Made by a program: the position numbers and the translations under genes
Part shown: piece after piece, positions 27,406 through 35,690 of the stretch
Layout: every line of letters begins with the position of its first letter
Position numbering within the stretch: position 1 is the stretch's first letter
Source: Bryobacterales bacterium
GTDB lineage: Bacteria > Acidobacteriota > Terriglobia > Bryobacterales > Bryobacteraceae
Assembly (NCBI GenBank): GCA_020846745.1
Contig: JADLDI010000131.1
Span: forward strand, 1-64,000
Length of the DNA: 64,000 nt
Direction: 5' to 3'
Notes under the pieces: generated by a model
Seen by the model: only the letters and a program-made list of their open reading frames with translations
What the model was told of the DNA's origin: nothing
Databases searched by the model: none

Positions 27406-27436
27406 GCGGCCTCCTCTGAGTTTTTCGGGCGCTGGA

Positions 27437-27442
27437 ATTATA
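27437..27442 (-). promoter_or_regulatory. Candidate -10 element (TATAAT) for the 187-residue gene
   Basis: A perfect TATAAT on the minus strand, 31 bases before the ATG at 27405. No clear -35 lies at 16-18 bases; the nearest match (TTCAAA) is 20 bases away. The rest of 27406-27698 shows no gene and must also hold the promoter of the plus-strand nucleoside operon, which I could not define. Confidence 0.4.
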
Positions 27443-27698
27443 TCAAAAGTGCGCGGATATCTTTTGAATCGAGCTTTGATCCGCTACACGCCTTATCGCG
27501 ACCAAGCGCCATCCGGGCACCGTCGCGGAAGACGGCGCCGGCTAAAGGACGTTGTCCCTGGCTCGAATGCCCTTTCGGCGCCATGCGGAAAGATCGGTTC
27601 TTTGAGCTTACCCACACAAATTGGAGTGGTAAATCGGCCTCGGACACCGCTCTGATTCTTTACTTTCAACTAGATAACATGGTACGCTCAAGGCTTCC

Positions 27699-29003
27699 AT
27701 GCGTACCGTCGACCTCATCCGCAGAAAGCGAGATGGCGAGGAACTCTCCATAGAGGAAATCGCTTTCATCGTTGATAGCTACACGCGGGGAACTATTCCT
27801 GACTATCAAATGGCATCGTTCCTCATGGCCGTGTACTTTGCTGGCATGTCGGACAAAGAGGCCGAGGCGCTTACGCTTCGGATGCTCGAATCCGGTGAAA
27901 CCATTGATCTTAGCTCCGTCTCCGGTATTAAGGTCGATAAGCATTCCACCGGCGGTGTGGGCGACAAAACCAGTTTGATCGCCGCTCCGCTCGCCGCCGC
28001 CGCCGGCGCCATGGTGCCGATGATCTCTGGGCGCGCCCTTGGACACACAGGGGGTACGCTCGACAAGCTTGAGTCGATTCCCGGGTTCCGCACCAACTTA
28101 ACGGTGGATGAATTCCGCGAGAATTTGCGCATGTACAGCTTGGCTTTCATGGGCCAGTCTGAGCAGGTCGCTCCTGCCGACGCCAAGATGTACGCCTTGC
28201 GCGACGTTACCGCGACCATCGAGTCGATCGCTTTGGTGGCTTCCTCGATCATGTCGAAGAAACTCGCGGAAGGGATCGACTCTCTGGTGCTTGATGTAAA
28301 GGTCGGCTCCGGCGCTTTCATTAAGCGTCAGGTGGATGCCCGCCGCCTCGCTCAAATGATGGTCGGCATCGGCCGCCGCGCCGACAAGCGCGTGCAGGCG
28401 TTGATCACCGACATGAATCAGCCGCTCGGGTACGCTATCGGTAACGCACTCGAAGTCATGGAAGTTTCGCAGACCCTCCAGAACGCGGGTCCCACCGACC
28501 TGACACGGCTTTCCCTCGAACTTGCCGCGCGCATGATCTATCTAGGCCGCATCACCATGACCCTGGACGATGCTCGCGAACTGGCACAGCGCAAACTGCT
28601 CGACGGTTCCGGCTACAAGAAGTTCAAAGAAGTGATCACCGCTCAGGGTGGCAACGCCCAGGTGCTCGACCGCTTTGACCTTCTGCCCAACGCCACCGGC
28701 GCCCGCGAAATCGTTTGTCCCCGTCCCGGCTACATCTCCGGCATTGATGCCGAACTGATCGGCCGCGCCGCCACCATGATTGGCGCCGGCCGCGATACAA
28801 AGGACGATCACGTCGATCCCGCCGTCGGTATCATTCTTGAAGTGAAGACCGGTCAGAAAGTCGACGCGGACGCCGTCCTTTGCCGCGTGTACTACACCAA
28901 AGACGACCGGCTCGAAGAAGCTGCCGAACTGGTCGAAGACGCCTTCCGCATCTCTTCCGCTCCGCCGGAAGATCGCGAACTCATCCTCGAAGTCGTCGGC
29001 TAA
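27699..29003 (+). CDS. pdp: Pyrimidine-nucleoside phosphorylase
   Basis: 434 residues of the thymidine/pyrimidine-nucleoside phosphorylase family. Landmarks are SYTRGTIPDYQMASFLMA, the phosphate site VDKHSTGGVGDKTSLI, GRALGHTGGTLDKLESI and ASSIMSKKLAEGIDSLVLDVK with the substrate Arg/Ser/Lys group. It closely follows the Bacillus Pdp pattern, which accepts uridine and thymidine. It splits pyrimidine nucleosides into base and (deoxy)ribose-1-phosphate. It heads a six-gene salvage operon; the next gene starts 15 bases after it. Confidence 0.95.
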   Translation: MRTVDLIRRKRDGEELSIEEIAFIVDSYTRGTIPDYQMASFLMAVYFAGMSDKEAEALTLRMLESGETIDLSSVSGIKVDKHSTGGVGDKTSLIAAPLAAAAGAMVPMISGRALGHTGGTLDKLESIPGFRTNLTVDEFRENLRMYSLAFMGQSEQVAPADAKMYALRDVTATIESIALVASSIMSKKLAEGIDSLVLDVKVGSGAFIKRQVDARRLAQMMVGIGRRADKRVQALITDMNQPLGYAIGNALEVMEVSQTLQNAGPTDLTRLSLELAARMIYLGRITMTLDDARELAQRKLLDGSGYKKFKEVITAQGGNAQVLDRFDLLPNATGAREIVCPRPGYISGIDAELIGRAATMIGAGRDTKDDHVDPAVGIILEVKTGQKVDADAVLCRVYYTKDDRLEEAAELVEDAFRISSAPPEDRELILEVVG

Positions 29004-29018
29004 TCCAGCCCGGCCGCT

Positions 29019-30236
29019 ATGGGTCGCTTCACCGGGCTGCTCGGTCTGATCGCCGTTCTCGCCGTTGCGTTCCTGTTCTCCCGGAACCGCCGCAAGATCA
29101 GCCCGCGCATCGTTGTGTGGGGCCTCGTCCTGCAGTTCGCATTCGCTTTTCTTGTTCTCAAGACTGATTTCGGCAAGATTTTCCAGGCCGCTTCGGGCGC
29201 AGTGAACGCTCTGCTCGACTATGCCGAATCCGGTTCCCAGTTCGTCTTCGGCCCCCTGGGAGCCAAAACCGGACCCTTCGGCGTCGTGTTCGCGTTCCAA
29301 GTCCTGCCGATCGTCATCTTCATCGCGTCACTGTTCGCGATCCTCTACTACTTCGGCATCATGCAGATCTTCGTGCGCGCCATGGCCGTCGTCATGCAAA
29401 AGTTTTTGGGCGTGTCGGGCGCGGAGTCTACTTCCGTTGCCGCTTCCATCTTCATGGGCCAAACCGAAGCCCCGCTCACCATCCGCCCCTTTCTCGCCGG
29501 TCTGACGCAATCGGAATTGTTCACCATCATGACGTCCGGCATGGCCCACGTTTCCGGCGCCGTCATGGCCGCATACGTCAAGATCGCCGGCGTCTCCATT
29601 GAGCACCTGCTCACCGCCGTCATTATGACCGCTCCCGCCACCATCCTCCTCGCCAAGATGTTCATGCCCGAAGTGGACCAGCCGGAAACCGCGGGCTCTG
29701 TGAAGATCGAAATCGAAAAACCGGGAGTCAACATCATCGATGCGGCCGCCCGCGGAGCCGGCGACGGCCTCCACCTCGCCCTCAACATCGGCGCTATGCT
29801 CATCGCCTTTCTTGCCCTTATTGCCCTAGTGAATGGCGCTCTCGGTTGGGTGCACTCTGTGTTGCCGTGGTTCCCGGAATCCATGCAGGCTCTGTTCGGC
29901 ATCGTCTTCGCTCCCGTTGCCTGGCTGATGGGCGTTTCCTGGAAAGATGCCTCAACAGTAGGCAACCTCCTCGGTACCCGCCTGGTGTTGAACGAATTCG
30001 TGGCCTTCCTCCAATTGGGACCCCTCAAGCCCCAACTCGACCCCAAGTCGTTCGTCATCGCGACCTACGCCCTTTGCGGTTTCGCCAACCTTTCCTCGAT
30101 TGCCATTCAAATCGGCGGTATCGGCGCTCTGGCGCCCACCCGCAAATCCGACCTCGCCCGCTTGGGCCTCCGCGCCGTCGCCGCAGGCACAATGGCAAAC
30201 TTCATGTCGGCTTCGATTGCCGGCATGCTGCTGTAA
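29019..30236 (+). CDS. nupC: NupC-family concentrative nucleoside transporter
   Basis: 405 residues with eight to ten membrane helices. The CNT signature regions are present: FMGQTEAPLTIRPFLAGLTQSEL-like motif (split here as MGQTEAPLTIRPFL and TQSELFTIMTSGMAHVSG), the TRLVLNEFVAF segment and the CGFANLSSIAIQIGG motif near the C-terminus. These match proton- or sodium-coupled nucleoside importers. It supplies substrates to the phosphorylases and deaminase encoded in the same operon. Confidence 0.93.
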   Translation: MGRFTGLLGLIAVLAVAFLFSRNRRKISPRIVVWGLVLQFAFAFLVLKTDFGKIFQAASGAVNALLDYAESGSQFVFGPLGAKTGPFGVVFAFQVLPIVIFIASLFAILYYFGIMQIFVRAMAVVMQKFLGVSGAESTSVAASIFMGQTEAPLTIRPFLAGLTQSELFTIMTSGMAHVSGAVMAAYVKIAGVSIEHLLTAVIMTAPATILLAKMFMPEVDQPETAGSVKIEIEKPGVNIIDAAARGAGDGLHLALNIGAMLIAFLALIALVNGALGWVHSVLPWFPESMQALFGIVFAPVAWLMGVSWKDASTVGNLLGTRLVLNEFVAFLQLGPLKPQLDPKSFVIATYALCGFANLSSIAIQIGGIGALAPTRKSDLARLGLRAVAAGTMANFMSASIAGMLL

Positions 30237-30258
30237 GGCTTGCATGTCTGGCGGGAGC

Positions 30259-30309
30259 CCGACACCTCCGCACAGGAATCCGACACCTCCCCACACAGTC
30301 CGACACTCC
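30259..30309 (+). repeat. Short direct repeats between nupC and the purine-nucleoside phosphorylase gene
   Basis: CCGACACCTCC at 30259-30269 and again at 30280-30290, with a third shortened copy (CCGACACTCC) at 30300-30309, so the period is 20-21 bases. It fills the 76-base spacer just before the next ATG, where the translation initiation region should be, and contains no good ribosome site. Confidence 0.7.
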
Positions 30310-30312
30310 AAC

Positions 30313-31137
30313 ATGACACCCCAACTCGCCGCCGACTTCCTCCTGTCCCAAACTTCCCTCCGCCCCAAACACGCCGTCATCCTCGGTTCCGGACTCGGCG
30401 CCTTCGCCGATTCCCTCACCGATGCCCTCTCAATCCCTTACTGCGATATCCCCGGCTGGCCCCAATCCACCGCCATCGGCCATGCCGGACGTCTCTGCCT
30501 CGGTACGCTCAATGGGCTTCCCCTCGCTGTGTTGAGCGGTCGCGCCCATCTCTACGAGGGCCACTCGATCGACAAGGCGGTCTTCGGCATCCGCGCCCTC
30601 GGCCGGTTCGGCGTGAAAGCCGTGGTCGTCACCAACGCCGCCGGCGGCATCAACCTGTCCTATTCCCAAGGCGGTCTCGTCCTCATCTCCGATCACATAA
30701 ACATGCTGGGCGTGAACCCGCTCACCGGACCCAACGACGAAGCGATCGGTCCGCGCTTCCCGGATATGACCACTGCCTACGACCCGCAGTTCCGCGCGAT
30801 TGCCCGCGACGTCGCCCAGGAACTCGGCATCGACTTGCCCGAAGGCGTCTATCTCGCCTGCCCGGGACCTTCCTACGAAACGCCTGCCGAAATACGCGCC
30901 TTCCGCACCCTCGGCGCCGACCTGGTCGGTATGTCCACCGTTCCCGAAGTTATCGTCGCCCGCCACATGGGCTTGCGCTGCCTGGCCATCTCATGCGTCA
31001 CCAACATGGCCGCCGGCATTCTGGCCCAGCCCATTAATCACGAAGAAGTTCTCGAAACCGGCGCCCGCGTACGCGGCACATTCCTACGCCTGTTATCAGC
31101 CGTTCTTCCGCGTCTTGATGTTCGAACGATACAATAA
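30313..31137 (+). CDS. punA: Purine-nucleoside phosphorylase (PNP-I, trimeric type)
   Basis: 274 residues from ATG 30313. Motifs are VILGSGLGAFAD (phosphate loop), SGRAHLYEGHS, TNAAGGIN, GPSYETPAEIRAF and the purine-site region VTNMAAG, where Asn points to 6-oxopurine nucleosides (inosine, guanosine). The length and layout match the PunA/PNPH group rather than DeoD. A longer N-terminal form would run through the repeat spacer and the end of nupC and is unlikely. The next gene begins eight bases after its stop. Confidence 0.93.
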   Translation: MTPQLAADFLLSQTSLRPKHAVILGSGLGAFADSLTDALSIPYCDIPGWPQSTAIGHAGRLCLGTLNGLPLAVLSGRAHLYEGHSIDKAVFGIRALGRFGVKAVVVTNAAGGINLSYSQGGLVLISDHINMLGVNPLTGPNDEAIGPRFPDMTTAYDPQFRAIARDVAQELGIDLPEGVYLACPGPSYETPAEIRAFRTLGADLVGMSTVPEVIVARHMGLRCLAISCVTNMAAGILAQPINHEEVLETGARVRGTFLRLLSAVLPRLDVRTIQ

Positions 31138-31144
31138 CCGAATT

Positions 31145-32107
31145 GTGAATCGCCGGACCTTTGTCGCTTCCGCCTCCGCGGCCGCCCTCACTATGCCCAA
31201 CGCAGTAGAAGCCGCTCCCACTATTCCCGTCATCGACACCCACATCCACCTGTTCGACACGAACAGGCCGGGCGGCGTCCCTTGGCCGCCCAAAGATAAC
31301 AAGGCGCTCTACAAGCCCGCGCTTCCATCGCGCTACCGTGCGCTGGCAGCGCCGCTGGGCATCGTAGGCGCCATCGAAGTCGAAGCCAGCCCTCTGCTCG
31401 AAGACAATCAGTGGATTCTCGACACCATGGCTGCGGACAAAATTATGGTGGGCACCGTCGGGGACCTCGAAGCCGGAAAGCCCGGATTCGCCAAGAACCT
31501 CGACCGTTTCAAGAGGAACAAGATGTTTCTCGGCATTCGCTGCGGTGGGCTTTGGGGACGCGACATGGTCAGCGATGTCGCAAGCAATCCTCAGTTCATT
31601 GCCGACCTCAAACTGCTCGCCCAGGCCGGCCTCGAACTCGACACCGCCAACCAAACCCCGGCGCTCATCAAAACAACCGTAAAGGTGACAGACTTGGTCC
31701 CGAACCTCCGCATCGTCGTGGATCACCTGCCCCAGATGAACCCGCCCACCGAGCCGGCCGCGCTCAAGGCCTACATGGCGGACCTCCGCGAACTCGCCAA
31801 GCGCCCCCACGTCTACTTCAAAGTCTCCGAAGTCCTACGCAAGGTCGACGGCAAACTTCAGACCGACCCCAAGTTCTACAAGGAACGCCTCGACATGTTT
31901 TGGGAAACGTTCGGACCCGACAAGTTACTCTACGGCTCCGATTGGCCGAACAGCGATAACTGGGCGCCGTATCCGCAGGTGTTTGCCATCGTCCGCGACT
32001 ACTTTATGGCCAAAGGGCAGGCTGCAGCCGAGAAGTTCTTCTGGAAGAACTCGATCGCAGCCTACAAGTGGGTCCACCGCGACCCGTCGCAGCCCAAACT
32101 GGGATAA
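31145..32107 (+). CDS. Tat-exported amidohydrolase (PDC hydrolase-like TIM barrel)
   Basis: About 320 residues, from a GTG at 31145 that gives a twin-arginine leader (MNRRTFVASASAAALT); an in-frame ATG at 31118 inside the preceding gene is the alternative. The metal site begins VIDTHIHLFDT, with further ligands near VDHLPQMN and LLYGSDWPNSDNW, the arrangement of the amidohydrolase_2 family that includes 2-pyrone-4,6-dicarboxylate lactonase. Substrate is unknown. An exported hydrolase in the middle of a cytoplasmic nucleoside salvage operon is unexpected; it may cleave a precursor outside the membrane. Confidence 0.86.
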   Translation: MNRRTFVASASAAALTMPNAVEAAPTIPVIDTHIHLFDTNRPGGVPWPPKDNKALYKPALPSRYRALAAPLGIVGAIEVEASPLLEDNQWILDTMAADKIMVGTVGDLEAGKPGFAKNLDRFKRNKMFLGIRCGGLWGRDMVSDVASNPQFIADLKLLAQAGLELDTANQTPALIKTTVKVTDLVPNLRIVVDHLPQMNPPTEPAALKAYMADLRELAKRPHVYFKVSEVLRKVDGKLQTDPKFYKERLDMFWETFGPDKLLYGSDWPNSDNWAPYPQVFAIVRDYFMAKGQAAAEKFFWKNSIAAYKWVHRDPSQPKLG

Positions 32108-32123
32108 ACGGCTGGGATAACGC

Positions 32124-32510
32124 ATGGATCCACTCACCCAGGCAGCCATCGGCGCACGCGCCCATGCCCACGCGCCCTACTCCAACTTCCACGTCGGCGC
32201 CGCTTTGGAAACCGACGACGGCCGCATCTTCACCGGTTGCAACGTCGAGAGCGCCTCCTACGGCCTCACCATGTGCGCCGAGCGCGTGGCCGCGTTTCAT
32301 GCCGTATCCCAAGGCGCACGCATTTTCAAACGGATCGCCGTAGCCACGGGAGTCGCCAAACCCGCCCCACCCTGCGGCGCTTGCCGACAAGTAATATGGG
32401 ATCTTTGCGGCGACATTGACGTCATCCTGGTGAGCGCCAACGGTACCACCGAAACCTTCCGCCTCAGCCAGTTACTCCCGAGACCTTTCGATGACCATTC
32501 GATGGCTTAG
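32124..32510 (+). CDS. cdd: Cytidine deaminase
   Basis: 128 residues, the usual length of the homotetrameric enzyme. Substrate motif HAPYSNFHVGAAL, the zinc and catalytic site CNVESASYGLTMCAERVA (Cys plus the catalytic Glu) and PPCGACRQ (two zinc Cys) are all intact. It deaminates cytidine and deoxycytidine to uridine and deoxyuridine, which the first gene of the operon then phosphorolyses. Confidence 0.96.
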   Translation: MDPLTQAAIGARAHAHAPYSNFHVGAALETDDGRIFTGCNVESASYGLTMCAERVAAFHAVSQGARIFKRIAVATGVAKPAPPCGACRQVIWDLCGDIDVILVSANGTTETFRLSQLLPRPFDDHSMA

Positions 32511-32521
32511 CGCCGTTGCTC

Positions 32522-32611
32522 CGCGCTTGACGCAATTCCCGCGCACGACTCTGGCAGCGCGCGCGACCCTGTTACCGCGCACGACCCAGTTACCGAGCCG
32601 CGACCGCAAGG
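32522..32611 (+). repeat. 18-bp tandem repeat array ending in a GC-rich palindromic element
   Basis: Five consecutive 18-base units: 32522-32539, 32540-32557, 32558-32575, 32576-32593 and 32594-32611. Units one to four share a CGCGCnnGAC core, and units two to four are closest to each other. The fifth unit (CGAGCCGCGACCGCAAGG) flows into GGGAGCGGT, so ACCGC and GCGGT can pair. Read in frame with the following gene they give six-residue repeats such as RATLLP and RTTQLP. Confidence 0.85.
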
Positions 32612-32616
32612 GAGCG

Positions 32617-34011
32617 GTGTTTTCGCCTTCAGCACGACTCCTCACCCTCCTCACCTTCCTCCTCACCGCACCCCTCCTGCCCGCCGAACCTGTCGATTGG
32701 CTCCTCACCGCCGCCCACGTCGTAACCGTCGATGCCCAGCACCGTATCATCGCCAACGGCGCCGTCGCCATTAAAGGGGAACGCATCGTCGCCGTCGGCC
32801 CCCGCGCGGACCTCGAAAAGCGGTACACCCCCAACCAACGGCTCGACCGTCCGGACGCCATCATCGCGCCTGGCCTGATCAACACCCATACCCACGCCCC
32901 GATGTCGCTATTCCGAGGTATTGCAGACGACCTCCGCCTTCAGGACTGGCTCGAAAAGTTCATCTTCCCCGCCGAAGCCAAAAACGTCTCCGCCGAGTTC
33001 TGCCGCGCCGGCGCCCGCCTCGCCGTCCTCGAAATGCTCCTCTCCGGTACGACGACGTACACGGATATGTATTACTTCGAGGAGGCGATCGCCGAAGAAA
33101 CAAAAGCCGCCGGTATGCGCGCCGTCCTGGGCCAAACCGTCATTGGATTCCCGGTAGCCGACGCGAAAACCCCCGCCGACGCCCTCAAGCGCACCGAAGC
33201 CTTTCTCCGGAAGTTCCGTGGCGACGCCCTCATCACCCCCGCCGTCGCTCCGCACGCCCTCTACACCAACTCCGAGGAGACGCTGAAAGCCTGCCGCACC
33301 CTCGCGAATCGATTCCATGCGCCCCTGATCATTCACCTCTCGGAGACCCGGCGCGAGAACGAAGAGACCCGTGCAAAACGGGGTAAGTCGCCCACTCAGG
33401 CTTTGGAAGCACTGGGCGTGTTTGACGGACGTACACTCGCCGCACACGGCGTATGGCTCGACGACGCGGATCTCGCCATCCTCAAGCGGCGTAATGTCGG
33501 CATTGCCCACTGCCCCTCGTCCAACATGAAGCTGTCATCGGGTGTCGCACCTGTGACAAAAATGCTGGCTATGGGAATCAATGTCGGACTGGGGCCGGAC
33601 GGACCGGCCGGATCCAATAACGACTTCAACATGTTCGAGGAGATGGACCTCGCCGCCAAACTCGCCAAAGTCTCCACCGGCGATCCACAAGCTGTCCCGG
33701 CGCGAGCGGCTCTCGACATGGCCACCGTCCTCGGCGCACGCGCGCTCGGTCTCGAACACGAAATCGGGTCGATCGAGCCTGGCAAGCGTGCGGACCTTAT
33801 ATATGTGCGCACCAACCAGCCCCATGCATGGCCCATGTATTCGGCGGAATCACATTTGGTTTACGCGCTCAAGGCTTCCGATGTCTCCGATGTTTTTGTG
33901 AATGGCCGCCAACTGGTGCGAAACCGTGTTGTCCTGACCCTGCAATCAGAACAGGTGCGGGCTGCCGCCGACAAGTACCAGAGGAATATCCTGTCTACAC
34001 TCCCCCGCTAG
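32617..34011 (+). CDS. Probably exported SAH/MTA deaminase-like amidohydrolase
   Basis: A TRZ/ATZ-type metal-dependent deaminase of about 464 residues. Metal ligands lie in NTHTHAPMSL, HLSETRREN, the AHCPSSNMKL segment and GPDGPAGSNNDFNMFEEM; this matches the S-adenosylhomocysteine/5-methylthioadenosine deaminase group. Two starts are possible. The ATG at 32491 overlaps cdd and would translate an 18-bp repeat array into a 42-residue extension. The GTG at 32617, chosen here, gives a clean signal peptide (RLLTLLTFLLTAPLLPAEP) preceded by GGGAG, although the spacing is short. Unlike most cytoplasmic relatives, it therefore appears to be exported. Confidence 0.85.
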   Translation: MFSPSARLLTLLTFLLTAPLLPAEPVDWLLTAAHVVTVDAQHRIIANGAVAIKGERIVAVGPRADLEKRYTPNQRLDRPDAIIAPGLINTHTHAPMSLFRGIADDLRLQDWLEKFIFPAEAKNVSAEFCRAGARLAVLEMLLSGTTTYTDMYYFEEAIAEETKAAGMRAVLGQTVIGFPVADAKTPADALKRTEAFLRKFRGDALITPAVAPHALYTNSEETLKACRTLANRFHAPLIIHLSETRRENEETRAKRGKSPTQALEALGVFDGRTLAAHGVWLDDADLAILKRRNVGIAHCPSSNMKLSSGVAPVTKMLAMGINVGLGPDGPAGSNNDFNMFEEMDLAAKLAKVSTGDPQAVPARAALDMATVLGARALGLEHEIGSIEPGKRADLIYVRTNQPHAWPMYSAESHLVYALKASDVSDVFVNGRQLVRNRVVLTLQSEQVRAAADKYQRNILSTLPR

Positions 34012-34161
34012 TTTCGGACTACTCCCTCAGAAAATCTCCTAATCCTGGAGAGCCTCGTCCGGGGTGAGCTACTTCACTCCTGAGAACCTTTATATGCAGC
34101 GGGCCGTTACTCCCAAAATTGAAACGGACCCGTTCATTTATATCCCGGGAGACTTGTTCGA

Positions 34162-34926
34162 ATGATTTCTTTTCCGAAATTCTACTGCGTGGGAATAGCG
34201 CTACTCGTATTCCTGTCGCTTCTGCTGCCGGCTCAGGCTAGCGTACTCAATACCTACTCCGATAGCTCCAGCTTCAACTCCGCAACCAGCAACGCGACCG
34301 TCATCAATTTCGATGGCACGACGCCGAACAGTTACTCAAGCAACGGCTACACCAACTATTACGGTGTCTATTCGAATGCGGCTGGCCTCACCATAAACGG
34401 CGTAAACTTCGTCGGCAACAGTGGTTACGGCAGCTATGAACTGACCACCAACAACGCCACCGATCCCAATGCCGGTACAAACTATGGGACGGACAGTCTG
34501 CTCGTGGGCCCGTCGTGGTATCCAGGCGCCTCGATGCTTATTTCGCTTCCAAGTTCCGTTACGGCGTTTTCACTCGACATGGGCGCGATCACTCCCGCCA
34601 TTTCCTCGTTTGAGATCCAATTGGTCAGCTTGGGTGTTAGTTACAACATCACTACTGCCCTGCGTCCTAACCTGACGTTCTTCGGAGTAACGTTGGATGC
34701 GCCCATCGATCAGGTCCGCATCGCAACCATGCCAGGCGGCCCGTACACCACACCCCAATTGCTCGTCGATAACTTCGTCTACGCCACCGCCGGTGGTGCT
34801 GCGGCTCTCGAGAATCCCGGTCCCGGCCCGGGCGGCGAGACACCTGAAGTCACCACTATCCTTTATGTCACTTCCGGCATCGGGTTACTGATCTGGAAGC
34901 GTCGCCGAATGGCTGCTTCTTTCTAG
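34162..34926 (+). CDS. PEP-CTERM-like secreted protein
   Basis: 254 residues with a signal peptide (GIALLVFLSLLLPAQA), a Ser/Thr/Asn/Tyr/Gly-rich beta domain, and a C-terminal tripartite tail: PEVTT, a hydrophobic helix (ILYVTSGIGLLIW) and a basic end (KRRRM). That is the layout of exosortase-sorted PEP-CTERM proteins, here with PEV in place of PEP. A GGGAGA ribosome site lies ten bases before the ATG and a strong terminator follows. The base composition is AT-richer than its neighbours, as is common for such surface proteins. No exosortase gene is in the window. Confidence 0.75.
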   Translation: MISFPKFYCVGIALLVFLSLLLPAQASVLNTYSDSSSFNSATSNATVINFDGTTPNSYSSNGYTNYYGVYSNAAGLTINGVNFVGNSGYGSYELTTNNATDPNAGTNYGTDSLLVGPSWYPGASMLISLPSSVTAFSLDMGAITPAISSFEIQLVSLGVSYNITTALRPNLTFFGVTLDAPIDQVRIATMPGGPYTTPQLLVDNFVYATAGGAAALENPGPGPGGETPEVTTILYVTSGIGLLIWKRRRMAASF

Positions 34927-34949
34927 GCTCAGTTGCAGTACTTGAGTAA

Positions 34950-34986
34950 GGGGGTGGGCGCTCACACGCCGGCCCCCGTCTTTTTT
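34950..34986 (+). terminator. Rho-independent terminator after the PEP-CTERM-like gene
   Basis: An 11-bp stem (left arm 34950-34960, right arm 34967-34977, one G-U and one mismatch, six-base loop) followed by GTC and six T at 34981-34986, 23 bases after the stop codon. It ends 11 bases before the next ATG. Confidence 0.8.
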
Positions 34987-34997
34987 GTCGGTACAGT

Positions 34998-35690
34998 ATG
35001 TGTATGGGCACCCCGCTGACTCTGCCCGATCTCGAATCTGTCGCGCCGGTTCTGCTTCACCCTGGCGCGATGACCGACGACGAGTTTCTCCGATTCGCTG
35101 CCGGTTACGAAGGATACCGGCTCGAAACCAACGCGGAAGGAGAAGTGGTCGTCATGCCACCTGCCGGGGCTGAAACCAGTGCCCGTAACGCCAAAATTCT
35201 GTTTCAGTTAGGGGCATGGGCGCTGCGGCGGGCCAATGGCGCATTCTTCGATTCGTCCGGTGGCTTTCGCTTGCCGAATGGCGCGCGCCGGAGCCCCGAT
35301 GCAGCGTGGATATCCTCTGCACGCCTCCGTACAGTCGCCCCCGCCCAACGCCGTTCCATCCTGCCTGTCGCCCCTGATTTCGTCATCGAGTTGTTATCGC
35401 CTTCTGACCGGCTTGCCGCCGCCCAGGCCAAGATGCGCGAATACCTCTCCAATGGTGTTCAACTGGGCTGGCTCATTGATGCGGACCGCCGCCAAGTGCA
35501 CATCTACCGCCCGCATCGCGAACCTGAGATCTTGTCCGATCCAAGCCAGGTGCAAGGGGAAGGCCCTGTGAAGGGCTTCACCCTCCAGTTGCAATCGGTC
35601 TGGGAAGGCTTGTCCGGCGCGGGAACAGCTAAACCTCGAAGCCGTGCTGCCGCCGGTGGTGCGGCCCGTCGTAAGTCTTCGAAGACTTGA
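34998..35690 (+). CDS. Uma2 (DUF820) family putative endonuclease
   Basis: 230 residues with the PD-(D/E)XK-like core of Uma2 proteins: GYRLETNAEGEVVVMPPAG, SSGGFRLPNGARRSPDAAWIS (the SPDAAW motif holds the acidic residue), VAPDFVIELLSPSDR and KMREYLSNGVQLGWLIDADRR. These are abundant in Cyanobacteria and Acidobacteria and their role is unclear. Two ATGs, at 34998 and 35004, are possible. The basic C-terminal tail overlaps the end of the convergent aldo/keto reductase by 62 bases. There is no room for a leader after the upstream terminator. Confidence 0.88.
   Translation: MCMGTPLTLPDLESVAPVLLHPGAMTDDEFLRFAAGYEGYRLETNAEGEVVVMPPAGAETSARNAKILFQLGAWALRRANGAFFDSSGGFRLPNGARRSPDAAWISSARLRTVAPAQRRSILPVAPDFVIELLSPSDRLAAAQAKMREYLSNGVQLGWLIDADRRQVHIYRPHREPEILSDPSQVQGEGPVKGFTLQLQSVWEGLSGAGTAKPRSRAAAGGAARRKSSKT

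Noticed and set aside
28542..29300. Minus-strand 252-codon acidic frame over pdp and nupC
   Set aside because: It is antisense to two well-supported genes, and its Glu/Gly/Asp-rich composition is typical of a reverse shadow.
30240..31037. Plus-strand 265-codon frame overlapping the purine-nucleoside phosphorylase gene
   Set aside because: It is the Arg/His/Pro-rich shadow frame of a GC-rich gene whose correct frame is clear.
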